DNA from: Otis tarda
Lineage: Eukaryota; Chordata; Aves; Otidiformes; Otididae
DNA length: 64,000 nucleotides
NCBI GenBank assembly: GCA_026413225.1
Contig: CM048552.1
Location: forward strand, 169,458,053 to 169,522,052
Reading direction: 5' to 3'
Made by a program: the position numbers and the translations under genes. Within the stretch, counting starts at the first letter, position 1. Each line of letters starts with the position of its first letter. The notes beneath the pieces are model-generated. The model saw nothing but the letters and a program-made list of their open reading frames with translations. It was not told the DNA's origin and ran no database searches. This document shows, in pieces, positions 11,790 through 25,564 of this stretch.

Positions 11790-11851
11790 CTTGCTTACAG
11801 ATCCAATATAGGTGTGAAAAAAGAGACTCTTGATGAACGGCAAAAGTGAAC

Positions 11852-11857
11852 TTTATT
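11852..11857 (-). terminator. Polyadenylation signal AATAAA, gene copy 2
   Basis: Same signal 85 nt past the stop codon of copy 2. Confidence 0.75.
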
Positions 11858-11941
11858 GGAAAACATATAAAATCCACATTAACAACAACTAACAACTAAC
11901 AGAAACAAACAAAACCTTTGAAAACAGCTTATTCACAACAA

Positions 11942-14900
11942 TCATAGTACTAACAGTAAAGCAGAGAACCTAAAAAGAGCACGGATAATTGCCACCCCTA
12001 ACAGCAACCAAATAAACATCCTCAGACACGGCCAATCAATCTCTTCAATATCTTCACCCAGAGCATCGCCAGCTCCCTCTCTCTCTGCCCCCGCAGCAGG
12101 TCTCATGAAGCTAGAAGTGAAACAACAACAAAAGGAAAACCGTAACAACCACGAAAGTTAAAGCAGACCTCTTGAGATCAATGATACCAACCTGACTGAT
12201 GGCCTCGCGTGGAGATCGCACACTTGACTCGGCCTCTCCTCTTCGTCCAGCGGTGGCGGCTCGGTAGTGACATTCTAATGATAAGAAAACATGACACCAC
12301 CACAGCCAAGCAACAGGAAAAATAAAGGAATAAAGGAAAGGAGAAAACGTTACCACTGGTACATCCATGGGCATCTTGAAAATGGGTGCTGGAGGCAGTG
12401 ACTCCTGCTGCTCAGGTGGTGTGAGCGTGCTTGGCACCTCGTGGTTGCCCCCGGGCTGTGGGTCAGCAGGGCTCACCTCCACCTCCTCCTGCGGCTGGGC
12501 AAGGGGAAAAGAGCAGAAGGTGAGAAGCGACGTGCCATCGTGGCTTTTCAATATGGTTACAGAGGCTTACACTTTTGTTTTAGCCGTCACCAAGCCTACT
12601 CTCTCCTCACCTCTGCCAAGGTGGCACTGGGGCTGCATCGTGCCCCTCGAATCCCAGGAGTCAGAGCTCTCGTGAACTGGCACCTGCAAGGAAAGGGTCA
12701 GAAAGCGGTGATGAAACCGTGAAGGCAGGAACAGGCATGGCTTTATCCCCCCTTGTTTGGCAAGTACGCTGCAAAAGGGGTCACTCCTGGCACGGGGGAG
12801 AACACCCTTACGGGCAGCGACTCTGCTGTTGCTTTGGCCCCTGGGCAACACGTGCGATACGCTCAGAGCACGACAAGGTGACAGAGATGTGCAGTGCCCC
12901 TTTGCCAGGCGGTAGGGCTGGGCAGAGAGCGCGCGGGAAGGTGTGATGGCGTCCTTCCCAAAATCCCAGCAGCAGCAGCATCCCTCAGTGTCCCCTGCTG
13001 AAATGGCAAGTCTGCAGGCCAAGCAGGCTTTGTTTTCTTTTATGGCGGATTGTCTTCTTTCTCCACCTCAGTTATTCCAGGTGAAATACGAGCTTTGTAA
13101 GAAGTGCAAATATCTCAGTGTCTACAGCTACTTAGAACAACTCCTTGCTGTGACTTTGGGATCCAGACAACACCAGCCAGTGCTAGGATTGCCAGCTGAC
13201 ATGAACAGAGAAGTGGGACTTTGCTTTTTTCTGTAGGCAGCGGCTCAAAGAGCACAAAACTGTGAGCCTTGTGACCTTGCTGGGCTGTCTGCTCAGCCTT
13301 GCCCCAAGAGAGCTTCAACAAGTGCAAAAGGAGAATTGCCAGCACTGGAGTGCTATGTTTCTCTCGATGTACGTCTTCTCCCAAGGGCAGGTGCAGGCTT
13401 CCTGTCTGGGGCCATCTCTGTGCACCTCGCAGATAGCTCCTATACTCAGAGCAGTGTTCAGAGCTTTGAAAGATGGATGGTAGAGTCTGCTACACACCTG
13501 CGCTCCTGGTTCTTCTTGCCCGGCTTGGGTTTCCTCTGTTGCCCATGCCTGCGAATCCCTGCCAGCTCTCTTTCCAACTTTCTCCTCTTGCTCTCTGGTT
13601 GCCCGTCACTCCCCTCTTCACAGGTTGGCTTTCTCTTTCTGGGTTCTTGTGAAGAGCCTGGCAACCTTTCCGTTCAATCGTATTGTTAGACAGGTAAAGC
13701 CATGATTAACCTGAGCCAATTCCGCTCTTAAGCAAAGCGTGCTCATGTTACCTTCTTTCCCCAGATGGGCTCTGCAGGCATTCGCTTCCTGGAGCGACTG
13801 GAGGCACCTGCCATGGAAATGTGGAAGTTGAGAGGCGGCAAGGACCTACCTGCCCAATTGCTACCTTAGCTCTGAAAGGCAGCGCCCTTGGATGGCTTTG
13901 TCCAGCCCAGCTGAGCCAGCTCTGGTGGCACCAGATGGGGACCCCCTGGCCAGGCCTGCTTACCTGGATGGGCCTGGGCAGCATGCCATCCTGGCTGCAG
14001 AGAGCTGCCAGGGGCCGGCCAAAGAGAGCCCCCTGGCGCCAGAGCCCGACAGCCCGGGCACCTCTGCAGCGACTGAGGTCCCTCGGTGCCCCAAGGGCCA
14101 GGGCAGCCACCTCCACCTCCTCCTGCGGCTCCCGGAAGCAGCCTGCGAGAAACACACTGCGTTCACCAAACAGCCCCACAGCAGAAAGGGCCCCCGGAAA
14201 GCTGCACTGGCCCCTGGCCACGTGTCAGAGATGGGGATGAGCGAGATTGCAGCCCAAGCAATCCTCACCTTTGCCCGGCCCTCAAGCAGCCTCTCCAGGC
14301 TTCTGGCGTGTAGCGTGGACGCCTGGGCAAGGGGAAAAGAGCAGAAGGTGAGAAGCCATGTGCCTCATGCTGGGCTGCAGCGGCACCTGTGGGCAGAGCG
14401 GGGCTGGGGGATACTCACGCCCCTGCGGCTGCTCAGCTCCTTCAGCAGGAGCTTGATGGAGGGCAGCTGGGTGACACGGGCTCCCTGTACTCCTTCTGGT
14501 GGCCTGTGCATGGGCAAGGGGCAGGGAAAGAGCTGTGTGAGAGCCAAGCCCCCTTTTCCCTCTGCTGCCGGCCCAGGGAGCACTTCCAAGCTGCCCCAAA
14601 GCAGCCGGGTAGCGCCCAGCAGTGGAGCGGAGAGCAGCGGCAGTGGTGAGGACGGGGCTGGGCAGGTGTTGGCTGCGCACAGCTGGGCCAAGCAGCTGCA
14701 CCAGCTCTGCCCGCTCAAGAGCTGCTTGCAGCTGTGGGGGCACCTCTCCCCAGCTCAGGAGCAATGTTTTTGTGCCCTATGGCTTCGCCTGGAGCCTCCC
14801 CGCGTGATGTAAGCACAGGTTTCCCGCAGGCTGCAGTGCCAGGCAGCACTTACCCAAGGAATGCGCTGAGCCACATGTCCTTCACTACCTGGCAGCTGTA

Positions 14901-15707
14901 GAAAGAGAGGAGAAACAGCCTGAGGGCGGGCTGCGCCCCAGCCTCTGGGCAGAGGCAGGCACCCACACAGCCCTGCCCCATGGGGACAGCCACAGAGGCA
15001 GGACAGAGCCCCGTGGGGCAGGACAGAGGTGCTGCCCACGCCTCTGGTGGGAGGTAGTCCTGAGACTCACTGGAAAGTGATGACGCAGGAGCCACGTGGC
15101 CAGATGAGGACAAGGGAGTTGGTCACGTCGCCTTCCTCTTCCTCTTCCCTTGCCGCCCCCTTGGCAGTGCTCAGCACCTGCAGCTGGCCCAGGGGCAGTC
15201 TGAGCTTTGGGCGCAGGGCACCATTGCTTCTGCAGAGAGGAGCGGCAGGGAGTGACCTGGAGGTGACCCAGCCCAGTGGCTCCCCTCCAGCCTGCCCCTG
15301 CCATGGGCACGGCCGTGGGTGCAGGCAGCACCAGGGTAGTGGGCACCTGGGGCTGCTCCTTGGCTGTCCCTGCCCTGGTGCCAGGGCCAGGCCTTGGCAG
15401 GAAAGGCCGCTGGGCTCTGCCAGTCTTACCTGGACTTGGCGATGACCAAGGTGTCGCTGAAGAGGAAGAGATCCCTCTTCTTCCTCACACGGCCCTGCCT
15501 CACCCACACACACTGGCTGAGCAGTGGCTCGGGTGATGCCGGCTCAGGCACGCGCTGCTGCACGGGGTCAGGGTCAACCCTGCAGAGCAGACACAGACAC
15601 GAGCGGGCAGGAGAAAGGCGGCTGCTGCGGGGCCCAGCTCTGCCCACATGTCTCCGAGCTGCGCGGGGAGCCTACCTGGAGCTGCGGCAGCAGTTCACCT
15701 GGCCCAT
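11942..15707 (-). CDS. ARHGAP20-like PH-domain protein, copy 2
   Basis: Same 13-exon structure in unit 2: 15707-15676, 15579-15430, 15229-15071, 14895-14854, 14503-14419, 14322-14269, 14142-13964, 13807-13752, 13657-13498, 12683-12611, 12494-12354, 12274-12192, 12110-11942. The frame is open for 460 codons. I see no amino-acid difference from copies 1 and 3. Copies 2-4 have ATC where copy 1 has ATT at one isoleucine of the PH domain. The intron between exons 4 and 5 has 13 bp that copy 1 lacks. Confidence 0.75.
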
Positions 15708-16825
15708 CCTGCCAAGACCCGGAGAAGCTTAGCAGGTGACACACAGGTGGGACACTGCTGGATACACTCAGGACAGTGCCCAGCCGGCCCAAGAGAGGCT
15801 GCCAAGCGAGGTCCTGGTGCCAAACAGTGCTGCTGGGCAAGAGCTTGGCTCTCCCCAGCACTCTTGTGTGCTGGCACAGCGTCGTCCCTGCAGGCACTGG
15901 AGCCGTTGCCGGGCCGGCGCCAGGTCAACACTCCATGCCATTGTGACCTCAGCCATCGCACTGGGGGCACTGTTGGCGCAGGGGCCCTGAGGACCTCTGC
16001 CCAGTATGCTCATGTCTCTCGTACTGGGGAGTCAAGACCCAGGCACAGAGCTGCAGGCATGGCCTCAGCTGCGCTGAGCTGAGGGGAAGGGTCACCTCCC
16101 TCCAGCTGCTGGCAAGGCTCTGCCCACTGCAGCCAAGGGTAACACTTGCCGATGCCTTTGAGCAAGGGCACCTTGCTGGCTCCTGCTCGTCTTGCTGTCC
16201 ACCAGCACCCTAGGACCTTTTTTTGCCACGCTGCTTTCCAGCAGTTTTGCCAAGGTGCTTTGGGGCACAACTACGTGTGGATGTTTCCCAGGATGCTTTG
16301 TGCTAAACGGGTGCCAGCCGCAGTCCGTCTCATTTTCTTTCGGCAGATCTCTCCGTGCCACTGCCGTGAGGGTGAGAAGGGCATGTTTCCTCCAGCCAAA
16401 GCACTGGTCCAAGTGGAAAGGCTCTTCTATTCTGGGACAGGGACAAAGAGGATGTACCCTGGCCACACATCCAGAGACAGAGTTTCTGCACAATTCCATC
16501 TTTGTCTTTGGTCTTTAACTCCAACTTTTTCACACCAACAGTGTTTTTCACATAACATCTGGGTAAAAGGTGGTGCTTGGCACTCTCTTTTCCTCCTCAT
16601 CCTCTACAACATCGGGGGAAACTGCAAGAAGCAGAGCAGAGCAGAATAGTGCCTCCGAGGGGGCTGCAGACATGTCCTGCCCACCTCCCACTCTTCCTGG
16701 GACGCTTAAGACGGTCGCCAGAGGGAAGAAAGCCGTCCTGCCTCCTCGAGTCTCTCTGGCCCTGAATGTACGAAGCTGAGTCCGCAGAAGCTAACGATCA
16801 AAACCCAAGTTGTTGTGTGCCATTT

Positions 16826-16891
16826 TGTGAAAGGGAAGGAAGGGGAGGAGGGACAGAAGGAAGGACGGTAGGAAGGAAGGAAAGAAGGCAT
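16826..16891. repeat. GGAA-rich simple repeat, unit 3
   Basis: Same tract in unit 3. It ends with the catgcg variant shared only with unit 4. Confidence 0.8.
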
Positions 16892-17162
16892 GCGAGTGAG
16901 TGAGAAAGAGCGAGCAGCACTCTCTGGAAGCCCTCTAGAAGCAGTGGTAGGAAAGAGTTTCCACGACTGCAATACCTCGTGCAGTGTATATTTGCAAAGC
17001 TGAGTGTCTGGAGAAGGACGCGTTGGATGGCTGAAAAGTGAGAGAGGGGAGCACACATGTATTTTATCTTTGCATCTGCCAGTGGCGTTTGACCCGGGTT
17101 TCTGGGCAACATTGAACCTGGCTCTCTTGACTCCTCCTTCCTGTCAGTCCCTGGGCAGGTAC

Positions 17163-17688
17163 AGTTGCAAAACCTCAGAAACAATTGTTGCAAAACCTCT
17201 GAAGTGTTTCAAACCTGTTAGGAATACCAGCTCGCTTCTAGCAAACCTCATACCCTTCCCATCTCGACCTGGGAATCGAAGACTCTAATCAGTAGAATTA
17301 TAATTAATAACAATGTCAGTGATTGATAATAGGAGAATACTTAATCAATGTGATTCTGGAATGTGAATGCAGAGTGATTTACTAACCATAGAAATATAGG
17401 GTTAGGTTTTATATAAGAAGTATCCTTACCTTAAGGAACATAAAACTTCCTGCGTGAATGGGAGGAGACGTATTATAATGATTTCTCGGAATGTTGATGT
17501 TTATGCATGACATATCTCGTAAATGTATTGAATATGTATCTCGAATGTGTATTTAACTGTGTTACTGAATCAGACAGGCGCACATGCTGGGTGGAGCGAT
17601 CCCCCGTGTGCCCAGCGCTGCAATAAAGAAGTGCCTGCTTCTTAACTTCACTTTGCTGTTAAAGAGTTTTATTGCAGATTTCGGTAAC
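17163..17688 (+). mobile_element. Solo LTR, unit 3
   Basis: Same insertion; one private substitution near 17585 (cacatgctgg). Confidence 0.8.
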
Positions 17689-18922
17689 GGTACTGTGCCT
17701 CAAAGCAAAGCAAGACCCCATTGTGCTGCAAGAGCAAGGCAAGAAGGGACCAGACGCAAGGTAGAGACGACCAAAGGATGATGGGGGCCTGCCTGTAGAC
17801 AGTGTCTCTGTTCCCTAATAGCCTGTGTGTGCTGGCATTGACAGCTGCCCTTCTGGACAATACAAGAACTTGAAACAACTTGGATGCATTTCCAGGTGTT
17901 ATTTCAGAAGGGGAATATACTTCTGGTAGCTCCCAGATGCATTTCTTGCAGGTACGTGGAGGAGAATGCATGGTTGAAGCATGACCACAGCTTTTGCAGC
18001 TGTATGACCCATGACTGATACTCACAGCGAAAACTCAGCCAAGCCCTCTTGTATGTGACGCCAGTGAGAGTCAAGCTCTGTTCTTTGCATACAAGTTTCT
18101 TTATGGGGCGGTGGCCGAGCGTCCAAGTGACTTTGGACTTTGGAAGTTCTGCTGCTCTCTTGACACTGCAGACACAGGTATTTCTAGCTTCTCAGGAAAC
18201 CTTTTGGCTGAAGTGGCAAAGGCTGATCCTTGCCTTCTGAAGAGCTTCACAAGCCAGAATGCATCTTGACACTTGTCCTGCCTTCAGCTGCAGCAACAAC
18301 CAATGGTCCTAAGGCTTGAGGGGCTTCCCATGACATTACTGGTGACGGTGCCTTGAGACAGAGAAGTGTTATTTAACAACAATTAAAGCTACCCTGGTAA
18401 AATTGTTTTTTGTGTTGCCTGGCAGTTTAGTATGATGCCCTTCCAGTGGAGAGTGTGGATGGGTCGATCTGGAGTTGGTGCTGCAGTGGAAGGGGACAGC
18501 TTGGCTGCTGCCGCTGCTGTGTTGGCTGCTGCCACAAGCGCAGTGGCTGACCTGGCTGCAGGCAGTGGGCTCATCTCCTCTTCAGAAGGAACTACCCACA
18601 AGGTACAAAACGGAGAAAGCAAAGTTAATGGCTGAGCAACTTGTTGTAGCAGAAGAACCTAGAGTTGAGCTCCATCCCCATGAATGCCTTAGCCAAGTAC
18701 CCTTGGAGCCTGCAATGGAAAATCTGTAAAGAAACAGCTGGTGAAATGTGTCTTTTGTAAGATTCATCAGGAAGAGCTGTTGTGGAAATTAGGAAGTAGA
18801 AATTAATTTATTCTGCTCATCACCTAGAAATGAAACATTGATTCTACATTCCTAATTTTTTCTCTTGTTCTCTGGGTGGAAAGACTGTAATTTCTGGGTT
18901 AGAGCAGAACAGAAGAGAAGGG

Positions 18923-19511
18923 TTCAGTGGGAAGGCACCTACAACGCTCATCTAGTCCAACTGTGTGACAGCGTCAGGGCTGACCAAAAGTTCAAGCATG
19001 TTGTTAAGGGCATTGTCCAAGTGCCTCTTGAACACTGACAGACTTGGGGCATCCCCCACCTCTCTAGGAAGCCTGTTCCAGTGTTTGACCAGCTCTGCGT
19101 AAAGAAATGCTTCCTCATGTCCAGACTAAGCCTCTCCTGGCACAGCTGTGAACCGTTCCCATGTGTCTTATCACTGGGTAGCAGGGAGAAGAGATCAGCA
19201 CCTCCCTCTCCGCTTCCCCTCCTCAGGAAGCTGTAGAGAGCGTTGAGATGGGCCCTCAGTCTCCTTTTCCGCCAAACTAGACAGACCCAAAGTTCTTAGC
19301 CACTCCTCAGAGAACATTCCTTACAGCCCTGTCACCACTTTCGTTGCCGTCGTCTGGACGCATTCAAGGACCTTCACATCTTTCTTAAATTGTGTGGCCC
19401 TGCACCGCGCAGAGTATGGTGCGGCCTTACTGAAGGGAAGGCCACACCAACGCTAAATAGCGTGGGATAATCACCTCTTTTGCCTGGCTGGTTATGCTGT
19501 GTTTGTGTTGG
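18923..19511 (-). mobile_element. CR1 LINE fragment, unit 3
   Basis: Unit 3 copy of the CR1 fragment described at 2132-2720. Confidence 0.8.
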
Positions 19512-19525
19512 TTTTGTTTTGTGAG

Positions 19526-20191
19526 GGAAGCTCTGGTGGCAGCTTCTGTAAGAAGCTTCTAGAAGTTTCCCCTTTGTCCGGTGGACTGGGCCGGGCCTAG
19601 GGCGGACCCGCCGCTGGCCAGGGCTGAGGCGTTTGGTAGCAAAATGTTCCCTCCTAACGCCTCTGTGATTATCTACTTAAAAAGGGGAAAAAGAATTAAA
19701 AGGATGAAGTGAAGCTGTGAAGCAGCTGAAGCGGGGGCAGAGATGGGGAGGCGCGAGCCTTGTGGGCCTTGCAGCCCTCACCCGCTGGCCTTTCTCCCGG
19801 TGGCCGTTTGGGCCCGACTGGGCCCGGCCCGGCTGCAAGAAGTGGAGAGATGAGATGTGAAGAGATCCCGAGAGACGTCTGCCTGAGCCAATTGTGAAGA
19901 ATTTCTTGTGAGAGGAACGGCTGCAGACGCCAAGGTCAATGAAGAAGGAGGGGGAGGAGTAATGCTGCTCCTGGCAGAGATTCCCCTGCAGCCCATGGAG
20001 GCCCATGGAGGAGCAGAGATCCACCTGCAGCCCGCAGAGGTCCCCAGGTCGGGGCAGGCGGATGCCTGAAGGAGGCTGTGGCCCATGGAGGGCTCACGCT
20101 GCGTCAGCCTTTCCGGAGGGACTGCACCCCGTGGGAAAAGGACCCATACCGAAGCAGCACCGCTCCCCACCCCCAAACCCCACTTCCCGCC
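19526..20191 (+). mobile_element. Second LTR-like segment, unit 3
   Basis: Unit 3 copy; carries the T near 19808 shared with unit 4. Confidence 0.5.
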
Positions 20192-20253
20192 CTTGCTTAC
20201 AGATCCAATATAGGTGTGAAAAAAGAGACTCTTGATGAACGGCAAAAGTGAAC

Positions 20254-20259
20254 TTTATT
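20254..20259 (-). terminator. Polyadenylation signal AATAAA, gene copy 3
   Basis: Same signal past the stop codon of copy 3. Confidence 0.75.
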
Positions 20260-20343
20260 GGAAAACATATAAAATCCACATTAACAACAACTAACAACTA
20301 ACAGAAACAAACAAAACCTTTGAAAACAGCTTATTCACAACAA

Positions 20344-23300
20344 TCATAGTACTAACAGTAAAGCAGAGAACCTAAAAAGAGCACGGATAATTGCCACCCC
20401 TAACAGCAACCAAATAAACATCCTCAGACACGGCCAATCAATCTCTTCAATATCTTCACCCAGAGCATCGCCAGCTCCCTCTCTCTCTGCCCCCGCAGCA
20501 GGTCTCATGAAGCTAGAAGTGAAACAACAACAAAAGGAAAACCGTAACAACCACGAAAGTTAAAGCAGACCTCTTGAGATCAATGATACCAACCTGACTG
20601 ATGGCCTCGCGTGGAGATCGCACACTTGACTCGGCCTCTCCTCTTCGTCCAGCGGTGGCGGCTCGGTAGTGACATTCTAATGATAAGAAAACATGACACC
20701 ACCACAGCCAAGCAACAGGAAAAATAAAGGAATAAAGGAAAGGAGAAAACGTTACCACTGGTACATCCATGGGCATCTTGAAAATGGGTGCTGGAGGCAG
20801 TGACTCCTGCTGCTCAGGTGGTGTGAGCGTGCTTGGCACCTCGTGGTTGCCCCCGGGCTGTGGGTCAGCAGGGCTCACCTCCACCTCCTCCTGCGGCTGG
20901 GCAAGGGGAAAAGAGCAGAAGGTGAGAAGCGACGTGCCATCGTGGCTTTTCAATATGGTTACAGAGGCTTACACTTTTGTTTTAGCCGTCACCAAGCCTA
21001 CTCTCTCCTCACCTCTGCCAAGGTGGCACTGGGGCTGCATCGTGCCCCTCGAATCCCAGGAGTCAGAGCTCTCGTGAACTGGCACCTGCAAGGAAAGGGT
21101 CAGAAAGCGGTGATGAAACCGTGAAGGCAGGAACAGGCATGGCTTTATCCCCCTTGTTTGGCAAGTACGCTGCAAAAGGGGTCACTCCTGGCACGGGGGA
21201 GAACACCCTTACGGGCAGCGACTCTGCTGTTGCTTTGGCCCCTGGGCAACACGTGCGATACGCTCAGAGCACGACAAGGTGACAGAGATGTGCAGTGCCC
21301 CTTTGCCAGGCGGTAGGGCTGGGCAGAGAGCGCGCGGGAAGGTGTGATGGCGTCCTTCCCAAAATCCCAGCAGCAGCAGCATCCCTCAGTGTCCCCTGCT
21401 GAAATGGCAAGTCTGCAGGCCAAGCAGGCTTTGTTTTCTTTTATGGCGGATTGTCTTCTTTCTCCACCTCAGTTATTCCAGGTGAAATACGAGCTTTGTA
21501 AGAAGTGCAAATATCTCAGTGTCTACAGCTACTTAGAACAACTCCTTGCTGTGACTTTGGGATCCAGACAACACCAGCCAGTGCTAGGATTGCCAGCTGA
21601 CATGAACAGAGAAGTGGGACTTTGCTTTTTTCTGTAGGCAGCGGCTCAAAGAGCACAAAACTGTGAGCCTTGTGACCTTGCTGGGCTGTCTGCTCAGCCT
21701 TGCCCCAAGAGAGCTTCAACAAGTGCAAAAGGAGAATTGCCAGCACTGGAGTGCTATGTTTCTCTCGATGTACGTCTTCTCCCAAGGGCAGGTGCAGGCT
21801 TCCTGTCTGGGGCCATCTCTGTGCACCTCGCAGATAGCTCCTATACTCAGAGCAGTGTTCAGAGCTTTGAAAGATGGATGGTAGAGTCTGCTACACACCT
21901 GCGCTCCTGGTTCTTCTTGCCCGGCTTGGGTTTCCTCTGTTGCCCATGCCTGCGAATCCCTGCCAGCTCTCTTTCCAACTTTCTCCTCTTGCTCTCTGGT
22001 TGCCCGTCACTCCCCTCTTCACAGGTTGGCTTTCTCTTTCTGGGTTCTTGTGAAGAGCCTGGCAACCTTTCCGTTCAATCGTATTGTTAGACAGGTAAAG
22101 CCATGATTAACCTGAGCCAATTCCGCTCTTAAGCAAAGCGTGCTCATGTTACCTTCTTTCCCCAGATGGGCTCTGCAGGCATTCGCTTCCTGGAGCGACT
22201 GGAGGCACCTGCCATGGAAATGTGGAAGTTGAGAGGCGGCAAGGACCTACCTGCCCAATTGCTACCTTAGCTCTGAAAGGCAGCGCCCTTGGATGGCTTT
22301 GTCCAGCCCAGCTGAGCCAGCTCTGGTGGCACCAGATGGGGACCCCCTGGCCAGGCCTGCTTACCTGGATGGGCCTGGGCAGCATGCCATCCTGGCTGCA
22401 GAGAGCTGCCAGGGGCCGGCCAAAGAGAGCCCCCTGGCGCCAGAGCCCGACAGCCCGGGCACCTCTGCAGCGACTGAGGTCCCTCGGTGCCCCAAGGGCC
22501 AGGGCAGCCACCTCCACCTCCTCCTGCGGCTCCCGGAAGCAGCCTGCGAGAAACACACTGCGTTCACCAAACAGCCCCACAGCAGAAAGGGCCCCCGGAA
22601 AGCTGCACTGGCCCCTGGCCACGTGTCAGAGATGGGGATGAGCGAGATTGCAGCCCAAGCAATCCTCACCTTTGCCCGGCCCTCAAGCAGCCTCTCCAGG
22701 CTTCTGGCGTGTAGCGTGGACGCCTGGGCAAGGGGAAAAGAGCAGAAGGTGAGAAGCCATGTGCCTCATGCTGGGCTGCAGCGGCACCTGTGGGCAGAGC
22801 GGGGCTGGGGGGATACTCACGCCCCTGCGGCTGCTCAGCTCCTTCAGCAGGAGCTTGATGGAGGGCAGCTGGGTGACACGGGCTCCCTGTACTCCTTCTG
22901 GTGGCCTGTGCATGGGCAAGGGGCAGGGAAAGAGCTGTGTGAGAGCCAAGCCCCCTTTTCCCTCTGCTGCCGGCCCAGGGAGCACTTCCAAGCTGCCCCA
23001 AAGCAGCCGGGTAGCGCCCAGCAGTGGAGCGGAGAGCAGCGGCAGTGGTGAGGACGGGGCTGGGCAGGTGTTGGCTGCGCACAGCTGGGCCAAGCAGCTG
23101 CACCAGCTCTGCCCGCTCAAGAGCTGCTTGCAGCTGTGGGGGCACCTCTCCCCAGCTCAGGAGCAATGTTTTTGTGCCCTATGGCTTCGCCTGGAGCCTC
23201 CCCGCGTGATGTAAGCACAGGTTTCCCGCAGGCTGCAGTGCCAGGCAGCACTTACCCAAGGAATGCGCTGAGCCACATGTCCTTCACTACCTGGCAGCTG

Positions 23301-24109
23301 TAGAAAGAGAGGAGAAACAGCCTGAGGGCGGGCTGCGCCCCAGCCTCTGGGCAGAGGCAGGCACCCACACAGCCCTGCCCCATGGGGACAGCCACAGAGG
23401 CAGGACAGAGCCCCGTGGGGCAGGACAGAGGTGCTGCCCACGCCTCTGGTGGGAGGTAGTCCTGAGACTCACTGGAAAGTGATGACGCAGGAGCCACGTG
23501 GCCAGATGAGGACAAGGGAGTTGGTCACGTCGCCTTCCTCTTCCTCTTCCCTTGCCGCCCCCTTGGCAGTGCTCAGCACCTGCAGCTGGCCCAGGGGCAG
23601 TCTGAGCTTTGGGCGCAGGGCACCATTGCTTCTGCAGAGAGGAGCGGCAGGGAGTGACCTGGAGGTGACCCAGCCCAGTGGCTCCCCTCCAGCCTGCCCC
23701 TGCCATGGGCACGGCCGTGGGTGCAGGCAGCACCAGGGTAGCGGGCACCTGGGGCTGCTCCTTGGCTGTCCCTGCCCTGGTGCCAGGGCCAGGCCTTGGC
23801 AGGAAAGGCCGCTGGGCTCTGCCAGTCTTACCTGGACTTGGCGATGACCAAGGTGTCGCTGAAGAGGAAGAGATCCCTCTTCTTCCTCACACGGCCCTGC
23901 CTCACCCACACACACTGGCTGAGCAGTGGCTCGGGTGATGCCGGCTCAGGCACGCGCTGCTGCACGGGGTCAGGGTCAACCCTGCAGAGCAGACACAGAC
24001 ACGAGCGGGCAGGAGAAAGGCGGCTGCTGCGGGGCCCAGCTCTGCCCACATGTCTCCGAGCTGCGCGGGGAGCCTACCTGGAGCTGCGGCAGCAGTTCAC
24101 CTGGCCCAT
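20344..24109 (-). CDS. ARHGAP20-like PH-domain protein, copy 3
   Basis: Same exon structure, running from the start codon at 24109 to TGA at 20344. Exon 1 is 24109-24078, the PH exons begin at 23981, the RRRRW exon is 22543-22365 and the basic exon is 22058-21899. The frame is open. With copy 2 it forms the most recently separated pair; the two differ by only a few intronic bases. Confidence 0.75.
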
Positions 24110-25227
24110 CCTGCCAAGACCCGGAGAAGCTTAGCAGGTGACACACAGGTGGGACACTGCTGGATACACTCAGGACAGTGCCCAGCCGGCCCAAGAGAGG
24201 CTGCCAAGCGAGGTCCTGGTGCCAAACAGTGCTGCTGGGCAAGAGCTTGGCTCTCCCCAGCACTCTTGTGTGCTGGCACAGCGTCGTCCCTGCAGGCACT
24301 GGAGCCGTTGCCGGGCCGGCGCCAGGTCAACACTCCATGCCATTGTGACCTCAGCCATCGCACTGGGGGCACTGTTGGCGCAGGGGCCCTGAGGACCTCT
24401 GCCCAGTATGCTCATGTCTCTCGTACTGGGGAGTCAAGACCCAGGCACAGAGCTGCAGGCATGGCCTCAGCTGCGCTGAGCTGAGGGGAAGGGTCACCTC
24501 CCTCCAGCTGCTGGCAAGGCTCTGCCCACTGCAGCCAAGGGTAACACTTGCCGATGCCTTTGAGCAAGGGCACCTTGCTGGCTCCTGCTCGTCTTGCTGT
24601 CCACCAGCACCCTAGGACCTTTTTTTGCCACGCTGCTTTCCAGCAGTTTTGCCAAGGTGCTTTGGGGCACAACTACGTGTGGATGTTTCCCAGGATGCTT
24701 TGTGCTAAACGGGTGCCAGCCGCAGTCCGTCTCATTTTCTTTCGGCAGATCTCTCCGTGCCACTGCCGTGAGGGTGAGAAGGGCATGTTTCCTCCAGCCA
24801 AAGCACTGGTCCAAGTGGAAAGGCTCTTCTATTCTGGGACAGGGACAAAGAGGATGTACCCTGGCCACACATCCAGAGACAGAGTTTCTGCACAATTCCA
24901 TCTTTGTCTTTGGTCTTTAACTCCAACTTTTTCACACCAACAGTGTTTTTCACATAACATCTGGGTAAAAGGTGGTGCTTGGCACTCTCTTTTCCTCCTC
25001 ATCCTCTACAACATCGGGGGAAACTGCAAGAAGCAGAGCAGAGCAGAATAGTGCCTCCGAGGGGGCTGCAGACATGTCCTGCCCACCTCCCACTCTTCCT
25101 GGGACGCTTAAGACGGTCGCCAGAGGGAAGAAAGCCGTCCTGCCTCCTCGAGTCTCTCTGGCCCTGAATGTACGAAGCTGAGTCCGCAGAAGCTAACGAT
25201 CAAAACCCAAGTTGTTGTGTGCCATTT

Positions 25228-25293
25228 TGTGAAAGGGAAGGAAGGGGAGGAGGGACAGAAGGAAGGACGGTAGGAAGGAAGGAAAGAAGGCAT
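25228..25293. repeat. GGAA-rich simple repeat, unit 4
   Basis: Same tract in unit 4, with the variant shared with unit 3. Confidence 0.8.
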
Positions 25294-25564
25294 GCGAGTG
25301 AGTGAGAAAGAGCGAGCAGCACTCTCTGGAAGCCCTCTAGAAGCAGTGGTAGGAAAGAGTTTCCACGACTGCAATACCTCGTGCAGTGTATATTTGCAAA
25401 GCTGAGTGTCTGGAGAAGGACGCGTTGGATGGCTGAAAAGTGAGAGAGGGGAGCACACATGTATTTTATCTTTGCATCTGCCAGTGGCGTTTGACCCGGG
25501 TTTCTGGGCAACATTGAACCTGGCTCTCTTGACTCCTCCTTCCTGTCAGTCCCTGGGCAGGTAC

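Larger units (their letters stand above)
8390..16791. repeat. Array unit 2
   Basis: Second complete unit, 8402 bp. Its left half resembles unit 1 and its right half resembles unit 3. That mosaic marks the breakpoint of the latest duplication. Private variants include a C near 8650 and a G near 8732. Confidence 0.95.
16792..25193. repeat. Array unit 3
   Basis: Third complete unit, 8402 bp. Its left half shares variants with unit 4, such as a T near 16891, a G near 17096 and a T near 19808. Its right half shares variants with unit 2, such as cgcgggga near 24064. Confidence 0.95.
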